Below the pieces are notes generated by a model. That model was not told where the DNA came from. It saw only the letters and a program-made list of their open reading frames with translations, and ran no database searches. From the NCBI GenBank assembly GCA_013339895.1, contig JABACO010000022.1, positions 7,329,951 through 7,393,950 on the forward strand: DNA of 64,000 nucleotides, read 5' to 3'. The DNA is from Ephydatia muelleri (lineage: Eukaryota > Porifera > Demospongiae > Spongillida > Spongillidae). How positions within the stretch are numbered: the first letter of the stretch is position 1; each line of letters starts with the position of its first letter. Below, in pieces: positions 56,602 to 64,000 of this stretch. The position numbers were made by a program, and so were the translations under genes.

Positions 56602-56792
56602 CATTTACAAGATGTAGTAAAGCCAATTTTTTGTCCAGTGACCACAATAAATACCCATGCAGGACTATTAATTAATTCCCCTGGATATCAAAGCTAACTA
56701 ATGCGTCATCCATCCCCCTGTATAGTCATTAAATGGAATAGCTAGTTCATTATCTAAACGCCCTTCTCCAAAGCCTTGCATGTGCATGTAAG

Positions 56793-56841
<49 letters not shown>

Positions 56842-57503
56842 ATGTCACAAAGGGCGGATTGAAAGCTTGCATTTTTCTACAAGTGAGTGTATGCTTGTGT
56901 ATTTGTGTGTCACATGCACGTGCACACAATAAGGGTGCATGGATTGAAAGTTGGGTAGTATGCATGTACAAGCCTTCTTATAGGCATAATGCATAAACGC
57001 AAGCGTATCGGTACACATGCAGTGTAAGATACGTACTATAGTAACTGACCTTGTATATAAAAAAACTTTAGATCATAATGCTCTCCACTTGAGGTGATTT
57101 GTCTCATTATTATCTTGAAGAAATTATAAAGTGAGCTGTTATTGTTATTTGCGTCAAATTATGCAATTAACATTACCATGATGCTTATTAATTATTCCAA
57201 ATGGGACCGGCAGGGGACGAGCGAGGATATTACAAGAGTAACACCATATATAGCATTGACTGCCATTTTTTATAGTAATCATTAATTCATAAGCACCAAT
57301 GATGACCATTATAATATAAATCCTCCAGGAACTGAGAGGTTATATATGTTTTCACCACAGTAAAACACACTGTTACCACAAGTGAAAAATCCATCAGATT
57401 TATAGCTCATGGAATACTAATTTAGGTCAGAATTTTATTTACTTGTTAATGGAAAGCACTATTTTGCCTTCAGGAACCAAAACTTTCAAAGTGAGTATTT
57501 ATT
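56602..57503. other. Outer right arm, no gene
   Basis: Mirror of 1878-2182 and 3643-4271. It holds the (TG)n tract 56797-56836 and the empty site of the 1.46 kb TIR transposon near 57225-57240. Nothing coding is seen. Confidence 0.5.
56797..56836. repeat. (TG)n microsatellite
   Basis: About 20 dinucleotides; the left arm shows only scattered CA words at the mirrored site. Confidence 0.95.
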
Positions 57504-58259
57504 TTGGATGTAATAACTGTTAATACTGAGCAAGCAAGATTCTGTTGCCGCAGTGAAGTACATCTTGGACTAGTTAGTCAAGTTATTTTCAAGTATAGGT
57601 GTTTGCTGTACATTATTGGGTTGGAAGTGTGTTCCACTAGTGGTGGAGGCATGGGGAAGAATAGCAGGCCAGTTTGTTGCACAACTAGCAGTATGACTTG
57701 CGGCACAAGGAAATTCCACAAAGGCTACCATGCTGAATTCCATCTATGGCTGATTGAGTCACTCGTTAGTTCGAGCCACCGCCCATGCTTTCCTCGCCAG
57801 GTAACACAACGCCAAACAACGGACCTGCTTTAGGGTTAGGGGGTTGTTTTGTGCATGGTCATTTGTAATAATTGCATTTGTATAATAGTACTAATATAAA
57901 AACAAAACAAAATAGCCCTTATTTTAGAAAAACAGATCACGGATAATTCATATTTTGTCTTTCTAAATATGCACAACAGAAATCATGCTATGGAATCTCA
58001 AAAAATGTAACTTTTACAACGTTGGTAACTGCTCATTTCTCCATATGATTGGTCAAATATGTACCATATACAGTAGATGCTCAGCGGGTGTTAATATTTA
58101 ATGGATTTCAATTATGTTCACATAATATTGTGTTGCTGGGATTTTTGCAACTAGATTGAACATTTCGCCCTTACATGATTATGCAGCCCATACCATGCAT
58201 GAGATTCCCAGTAGGCCGCAGCTATCGTCCACGCAGCTCGTGTGTTGATGAGATAGACC
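57504..58259. other. Unassigned flank beyond the right arm
   Basis: There is a 109-codon ORF (57504-57833) with Cys-rich and basic stretches but no recognisable domain and no supporting second copy, so I do not call it a gene. The rest is AT-rich. Confidence 0.4.
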
Positions 58260-58760
58260 AGTAGATGCCACAACTCAAGTATCTGGTGCATACTCAGCGT
58301 TGCTTTAATAATTTAACAATAAATAATTTAACATCAGAAGTCCTTCCATCCATGCATATTGACTTAACAACTTGTTTCCATCCTACACTTCAGGTGATGA
58401 TCTGTATTGATGAAGAAGAAAGGCTAGAATTTGAAGGTATTCATTGTGAAGACATTGGTGTGAAAACACAAGAACTCTTTTAAACCTTAGCATAAATGAT
58501 CGAATGTCAGTTATGGATTTATTAGAACTTACCATGTCTTTATCCTATTGCTTTCTACTCAATTCAATTTTGAAAATTAAATACATGTGGGAAATGTTTA
58601 TTTACTAAACTCACCGTAAGTATTGTCTATTACATTTCTCACTGTAGGTGCTATGTAAACTATCAGCATCTGGAAGGCAGTTTTTGGTCAAGTTGCATTT
58701 TAAAACTTATGTGCACAAACACAAGTACAGATTACTTGCTGTATGAGGTAATAGTTACAG
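58260..58760 (+). pseudogene. Relic related to the spacer hAT element
   Basis: 58478-58580 and 58605-58750 are reverse complements of 38556-38655 and 38390-38480. The part equal to the hAT zinc-finger upstream region (TCTGGAAGG...TTGCATTTTAAAA) is on the plus strand here. A short ORF, 58265-58483, is open but unrecognised. It is a truncated second copy of the element seen in the spacer. Confidence 0.5.
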
Positions 58761-58936
58761 TATATATAAGTTATCACTATTCTTGTCCATGAAATTCAAT
58801 TAATTACATTGTATCTATTGTATTATATTTTTGTAGAATATTTGAACATTGCATATATGTTCTACAATGTGCATTGCTCCACATTCAGGTGCTGTATCTG
58901 ATGAACAGGTTCAATGTGAGTGATACGTTCTACCAC

Positions 58937-59186
58937 TGTAGTAACCATAGTATGCGCGGCACTGGCTATCGTGGAGAGAGTCAGCGGACACACAATTGCA
59001 ACACACACACACACATGAACACTATACATATACAATACAACAGCTCAGCCTCCAGTCCAGCTGGAATACGTGCACGACTTCGTCCCGCAGTCTTGAGAGA
59101 GGATCCGCCTTATATACAGGACTATAGGTACCGCGCCCCTGCTCCCACAGTATGACATCATTATGACATGTAATTCGTCCACTACA
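58937..59186 (-). mobile_element. 3' LTR of a Gypsy element
   Basis: Read on the minus strand, a 250 bp sequence starts TGTAGTGGACGAATTAC directly after a polypurine tract (AAAAGGGGAGAAA, inverse of 59187-59199) and ends GGTTACTACA. It has a TATATAAGG box near 59110 and TG...CA ends. It follows the integrase end of the pol remnant, as a 3' LTR should. No second copy is in the window, so the 5' end is lost. Confidence 0.82.
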
Positions 59187-61925
59187 TTTCTCCCCTTTTA
59201 GTTTCCAAACGTGGTCACCATAGCAATCAGGTGGATGATGAGGTCTACTGGATCTGCGAAGCTCTAGTTATTGTGCCACATTTTCGTCCTGCACCACAGG
59301 TGTCTCCTCAGCTCCTTCATCAACTATCTCCTGTTTTGTTGGCGTCTCTGGGCAGGATTCCCTTGCCTGCTGGTGGCTGGAAGTACAACGTCAGTATAGT
59401 CCCCTTCCCCTCCAGATTGCTTCCCCTCAGTTTCTTCCATCTCCACTGGTTGGCCAGGTCCTTGAAGCCTTACATGGTCAACATGCCGTTTGACTTCCAC
59501 ACCAGTGTTCAAACAAACTGAGTAAGACAATGGTCCAGCCTGAGCCACGATCACTCCTGGAATCCGTTTGGCTGGAACTCGAAAAATTTTCACGGTCTCC
59601 TTCTGTTTTTCTCATTGCTTCCTTAAAGGTTTGGACCGCATGTTCAGGCGGCCCATTGCTAGATGGCACACCATATGCCATTATGCTTCATGAAGCATCC
59701 AAATTCTGTAGAAGAAAAAGCTGCGCCATTGTCAGACACCACAATTTCAGGCAATCCATGGATAGCAAACAGGTGTCTCAACTCTCTGATTGTCTGCTGT
59801 GAACTTGTCATGACCACAGGAACCACTTCAAGCCACTTGGAGTAAGCATCGTCCACAATCAGAAAGATTTTAACCAGAAAGGAGCCAGCATGATCAATGT
59901 GGAGGTGTGACCATGGCTTAGAAGGCCATTCCCATGGGTGCAATAGAGCCTTGGGTGGAGGAGACCTCCTGTTTGCTTGACAGGCTTCACACTCGTTCAC
60001 CTGTGACTCCAACTCTGAGTCCATCCCTGGCCACCACTGCTCTGGCCAGAGCCTTCATTCTCGTGATGCCAGGATGTCCTTTCTGTAACAACTGCAACAC
60101 ATGTGCACGTCCTGCAGGAGGAATCACCACCCTACTACCCCACAGCACACAGCCATCCTTCACACTGAGCTCCATAGCCCTTTGCTGGTATGTTCTTAGC
60201 TCACCACAAAGGTTGGTGTCTCCTGGCCAACCACCAAGGACCATGCTTTAACTCGAGCCAATATGGGATCCTTAGCTGTCCAGGCTCTGATAGAGGTTAT
60301 AGTCACAGGGCGTTCCTCGTCTGAGAGTGCCCCAAGTGTCAACACCATCTCTCCAGGCAAGAATACCTCTTTGGGGGTTTCTTCTACAGGAAGCCTACTA
60401 AGGCCATCAGCATTGCTCTGTTCCATTGCTGATCTGTACACAATAGCATAAGCCCAGCAGCTAGCTGGTCTAGGAGTATTCTTAGGGTTTAGGGTTTAGG
60501 GTTTAGGGTGCGAGCGCCGAAGGCGCGAGGACTAGGTCAACTTGCACCCGCCTTCCCGAATCCGGTGTCAAAAAACACCCGTCTCGCTCCTACAAAATTT
60601 CGCAATTTTTCGGTCATGAACGAGGGCGCCTTCGGCGCCATACTAGGCGCCTTCGGCGCCATAGTCTAGACTACTAGTTGTAGGCACTCAATATCAATGC
60701 CCATCTTGCTGATGCCATGGCAGGAACAGGTTGAGACTCAGAGAACAGATATCGGAGAGGATTGTGATCAGAGTATACAATGAAATACCTACCCAAAAAA
60801 TCTTTTTACTCCATAGATAATCTCTAGGCCCTCTTTCTCTATTTGGGAATATTTCTTTTCTGCTGGGGCCAATGAGCGGGAAGCGAATGCAATTGAACCA
60901 TTTTCAAACAGGTGAGCCAACACTGCTCCTAATCCATAGGGCGATGCATCACTTGATAGAGCACTAGTATTTTGTCTGGATCAAAATGAGTCAAGATACA
61001 TGTTGACGTAAGTTGTGACTTAGCTTTTGCAAAGGCCCTTTCCTGCTGTTGTCCCCAGTGCCATGGTTCATGCTTCCAAAGCAGCTGGTAGAGAGGGGCT
61101 AGAGTGTCAGCCAATTTGTGGAGGAACTTTCCATAGTAGTTCACTAGCCCTAGAAATGAATGTAACTGAGGAATGTTTTGAGGTACAGGGGCATCCAATA
61201 CAGCATGCTTCTTGTCCTCAGCTGGGGAAATTCCCTCTGCTGAATGTGATGACCTATGTACTGGATAGAAGGTAACATAAAGAGACATTTAGACCTCTTT
61301 AACCTTATCTCAGCATTTTCCAACTTAGCCATAATCATCTCTAGTAACTGCAAGTACTCTTGCCTCCGATGAACCTGCCATCAGGATATCATCCAGGTAC
61401 ACCAATACATCTGGAATGCCTTGCAGGATGTTTTCCATTGTATGTTGAAATAAGGCAGGAGCTGAAGCCACACCAAAAGGCAATCTGAACAAGCCTTTGT
61501 GTGTAGAGATTGTAACATATTTCTTTGATTCTTGTTCCAGTTCTACCTACAAGTAAGCACTGGCAAGGTCTAGCTTTGTAAACACCTTCCCTTTTCCTAG
61601 GGATGATATCATGTATTCAATGCATGGTAACGGGTATTTCTCCATGCTTGCAACTCGATTTACAGTTAACTTATAATCTCCACACAGACGAATGCTACCA
61701 TCTCCTTTGACCACTGGAACCACAAGAGCTGCCAAATCAGAGTGAATCACAGGTTCTAGAATGCCTGCTGCCTCAAATCTCTTTAGCTCTTCCTCCACTC
61801 TAGCTCGCAAGGCATATGGTACTGGTCTTGGTTTGAAAAACAATGGCCTGGCCTTTGGATCCACATGAATCTTGACTTTCACTCCTTTTATCTGACCCAG
61901 CTCCTCCTTGAACAAGACTGAATGT
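59187..61925 (-). pseudogene. Truncated Gypsy-type pol (RT, RNase H, integrase)
   Basis: On the minus strand, in order: reverse transcriptase with VFTKLDLASAYL, a stop right after it (near 61547), GLFRLPFGVASAPALFQHTM and the catalytic YLDD at 61388-61399; thumb and RNase H parts (61290-60700) with a frameshift near 61250; an insertion at 60482-60680; the end of RNase H (SNADGLSRLP); the HPGITRMK zinc-binding region with CEACQ; an integrase core with HIDHAG, SDNGAAF and a Glu in GPPEHAVQTF; and a proline-rich tail. Gag, protease and the 5' LTR are absent; the copy is cut at about 61925 by a hAT-like element. It is dead through stops and frameshifts. Confidence 0.85.
60482..60680. mobile_element. 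Small insertion with TTTAGGG repeats and GGCGCC palindromes
   Basis: Inside the RNase H region of the Gypsy remnant lie four TTTAGGG-type units (60482-60509), then GCGAGCGCCGAAGGCGCGAGG and later two GGCGCCTTCGGCGCC palindromes. The flanking sequence resumes the Gypsy reading frame region, so this is a foreign insertion of about 200 bp. No coding capacity. Confidence 0.6.
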
Positions 61926-61933
61926 TTGCCCAA

Positions 61934-62552
61934 TAATGCAAGAACTACGCATAAACTGCAAGACGCCGATTGCGACGTGCCCAATCGCGAAAAGTGCTCG
62001 AAAAGAGACTCGGATTGTCTGTATATACTATGAATTTTTAATTTGAGGGGGGAGGGGGGGCTATAGGCACACACGTCAGTAGCGGATCCAGGGGGGGGGG
62101 GGGGGGGGGGGGGCTATAGCCCCCCCTCCCCCCTCAAATTAAAAATTCATAGTATACTTTGCATGGGTGTTTTACTATTAGTACAGCTGTTCATATGCAA
62201 GTGGTTTATACGTGCGTGTGTTTCATCGATGGCAGAGAGCATGGCAGGACCATCTAAAAAGGCTAAATTCAAAATATACAGACAATCCGAGTCTCTTTTC
62301 GAGCACTTTTCGCGATTGGGCACGTCGCAATCGGCGTCTTGCAGTTTATGCGTAGTTTTGGAGGGTGTTCCAACGCAAAAAGCGCTGGCTGGCCCAGACC
62401 CCCATGGGGGAGCTTCCAGCGCTCCCCCATACCCCCTAGCTGGGCGGGAGGGGTGCCCCCCTCCCGCACCCTCCCCGGGACGGCTCCGCCTACAGTCAGC
62501 CCCTCCCCTTTTCAGCCCCCCCCCCAACAGTCCAGGCTGGATCCGCTAGTGC
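61934..62552. mobile_element. hAT-like non-autonomous element, partly inverted
   Basis: CAGTAGCGGATCCAG at 62071 and its inverse, CTGGATCCGCTAGTG near 62533-62547, look like hAT-type terminal repeats about 480 bp apart, with G- and C-runs just inside. The interior encodes, on the plus strand from 62231, MAESMAGPSKKAKFKIYRQS and on to about 62365 (Ser/Cys-rich), perhaps the start of a transposase. 61934-62037 repeats 62264-62367 in inverse orientation, outside the left terminal repeat, so rearrangement has occurred. C-rich DNA follows at 62400-62530. Confidence 0.55.
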
Positions 62553-63099
62553 ATGTGGCATAGTTATCACTGTGCATGTGCTACATGTATCTGTTTAAGC
62601 TAAATCCGCCTCTGAGGCTACACAACTGCATGATCTCTTATTCTGGTGGCCCACAAAATCTGAATCTAAACTGGTGCAAGAATTATGAGCTGCAGAATAC
62701 ATTAATTGATTTTCCATACATCTCTATGGAAAGTGCTGTTTTCACAAAAACTACAACAATTTTCAATACAAAGCTGTAGTTTTTTGTTCAGCTAAATCAA
62801 GGTCGTACGTATCTGAAGCAATAATGATAGCCACAATAGTTGTATCCTATTACGTTATTAATTAACAATCAAGTTTATAAACAGCCGTTCATTTTCTATG
62901 GGAGTTATCCGGAAGTATACGCGAATGTACAAACTGCAACAACTGTCAATTCCCCTTTGACCGCGCATTTCTGGATATGTGATTTGCAGTCATCCTCATG
63001 CCGATGCCGATATATTTCCTAATAAAAAAGTGCTAATTGAAATAGGTTGCATCTTTCCTGTAAGTAGTTCAGAAGCAGAATGATCTTTTTCTGCGTTAT
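62553..63099. other. Unassigned AT-rich DNA
   Basis: Small ORFs only (up to 67 codons), no known domain, no repeat of note. Confidence 0.45.
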
Positions 63100-63322
63100 G
63101 GTGGTGTAAAAAGCAAGGTCTTATCAGAAGGGAAAATGTAATAGTCCTATATTTAGCACAGAAACAATATATGCCTACAAATGTGCTATAAATATAGGAC
63201 TATTACATTTTCCCTTCTGATAAGACCTTGTTTCCTTGCTTTTTACACCACCAATTGCCTGCAAATCCTATATCCCACCAACTTTCTCGTTGAGAATGTT
63301 TTTATTTACTTGTTAGTCCTAA
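63100..63322. mobile_element. Foldback element, copy 2 of the 19262 family
   Basis: GGTGGTGTAAAAAGCAAGG...CTATATTTAG is mirrored by CTATAAATATAGG...CTTGCTTTTTACACCACC, and the right end reads CCACCAACTTTCTCGTTGAG then TTTTTATTTACTTGTT, as in 19501-19560. The outer part of the left arm is missing, so this copy is truncated. The family is thus dispersed. Confidence 0.8.
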
Positions 63323-63460
63323 GATTTTCATATGCCAATAATTGTATTCGTTCACGTGAGTGTTATTACTAATTTTTTGGCGTTTGAGTGCGTGGCGGAA
63401 GGAACGCCTTAGGATCTACTAGAATCGCTCGTGGTATAGAGACACTAGCGAGCACTGAAA

Positions 63461-64000
63461 ATGGCAGAATCGGAATTGGTGGTAAAGAAGAAGAGAATCC
63501 GCGCGGGACACAAGGGGTCTCTCAAACGCATCCTCACGGAGGTGAAGGAGATGTTGGGGTCACCGAGAGAGCACTCCACGAGACTGAGCCAACAGCTACA
63601 GACGCTGAAGGAAAAAAGAGAGACTGTATCCAAACTGGACGCAGAGATCATGGACGGACTGAAGGAGGAGGACGAAATAGTTGACGAGATAATGCAAGCC
63701 GATGTATACCGTGAGGGGATTGATATGGCAATCTTAGATATTCAAGACGCCTTGTCAGGACTTGACATCGTGAGGAAGGCGGGTTCGCGGCCTGCTAACA
63801 AAGAGACACGTGTGCATCAGCAACAAGGTGATGCGGTCGGGCATAATCCCTCTGTACCAGAGGCTTTAACAACAGATCCTGTTCCTCCTACGAGCTCCAC
63901 ACCGAGAGCAGAAGCGACAACATCTGCTTCAGATCCTCAGGCTCAGGCTAGTGTGCCATCAAGAGCGATTGGACGAGTAAAACTCCCAAAGTTATCACTG
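63461..64000 (+). CDS. BEL/Pao-type gag, start only (runs off window)
   Basis: ATG 63461 opens 180 codons without a stop to the window end. The product begins with a basic stretch (VVKKKRIRAGHKGSLKRIL), a long predicted coiled coil (about residues 25-105; RLSQQLQTLKEKRETVSKLD, EEDEIVDEIMQADVYREGID), a Pro/Ser/Thr-rich linker and then IGRVKLPKLSL. The K-LPKL-L motif after a coiled coil is how the DUF1759 region of BEL/Pao retrotransposon Gag usually starts. No LTR was found upstream within the visible sequence. A cellular coiled-coil protein is the alternative. Confidence 0.6.
   Translation, partial: MAESELVVKKKRIRAGHKGSLKRILTEVKEMLGSPREHSTRLSQQLQTLKEKRETVSKLDAEIMDGLKEEDEIVDEIMQADVYREGIDMAILDIQDALSGLDIVRKAGSRPANKETRVHQQQGDAVGHNPSVPEALTTDPVPPTSSTPRAEATTSASDPQAQASVPSRAIGRVKLPKLSL

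Noticed and set aside
57504..57833. 109-codon ORF just outside the right arm
   Set aside because: No domain, no second copy and no splice or promoter evidence, so it is not called as a gene.
60482..60509. TTTAGGG repeats as evidence of a chromosome end
   Set aside because: Only four units, flanked on both sides by the Gypsy coding remnant, so this is interstitial.

Overview
This is animal (metazoan) nuclear DNA: AT-rich, gene-poor and crowded with transposable elements, foldback elements and long (AC)n/(TG)n tracts. Two intact, intronless family C GPCRs of GABA-B receptor type sit among sponge/cnidarian-style transposons. GABA-B-like receptors are strongly expanded in sponges, so a demosponge is my best guess. 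That is an inference; no marker gene here proves it.

Layout. The dominant structure is a very large imperfect inverted repeat. The left arm (about 1.88-35.67 kb) is mirrored by the right arm (about 38.9-57.5 kb), around a 3.2 kb spacer that holds a decayed hAT transposase. The shared core is about 14-15 kb. Each arm carries one GABA-B-like receptor gene (20999-23245, + strand; 45268-47517, - strand), related at roughly 93% of residues by hand alignment. The rest of the core holds a broken unknown gene, a hAT remnant, several small palindromic elements and apparently non-coding DNA. The arms differ mainly by insertions.

Left-arm-only insertions: a 1.46 kb TIR element (2183-3642); a CRESS-virus-like Rep helicase fragment (4.58-5.45 kb); a 184 bp foldback (5899-6082); a 6.6 kb block with an 18-copy, about 150 bp minisatellite (7.3-13.96 kb); a solo LTR (15414-15708); a 2.9 kb block with a two-exon low-complexity gene (16.67-19.56 kb); a second copy of the 7.3 kb element (26.56-29.6 kb); and a P-element-like transposase plus Gypsy scrap (30.35-33.2 kb).

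Right-arm-only insertions: a hAT-type MITE (48842-49129); an 812 bp foldback (49969-50780); and a 2.7 kb transposon (51738-54430) whose broken protein resembles the N-terminal zinc-binding region and RING finger of RAG1. The element at 2183-3642 has the same terminal repeats, so this RAG1-N-like transposon family is present in both arms at different places. It is the most interesting system in the window.

The remaining right flank (57.5-64 kb) is retroelement DNA: a hAT relic, a truncated minus-strand Gypsy element with its 3' LTR, a hAT-like non-autonomous element, a foldback element and the start of a BEL/Pao-type gag that runs off the window. The inverted repeat may be a real palindromic duplication, or two divergent haplotypes joined head to head by the assembler; the sequence alone cannot decide.
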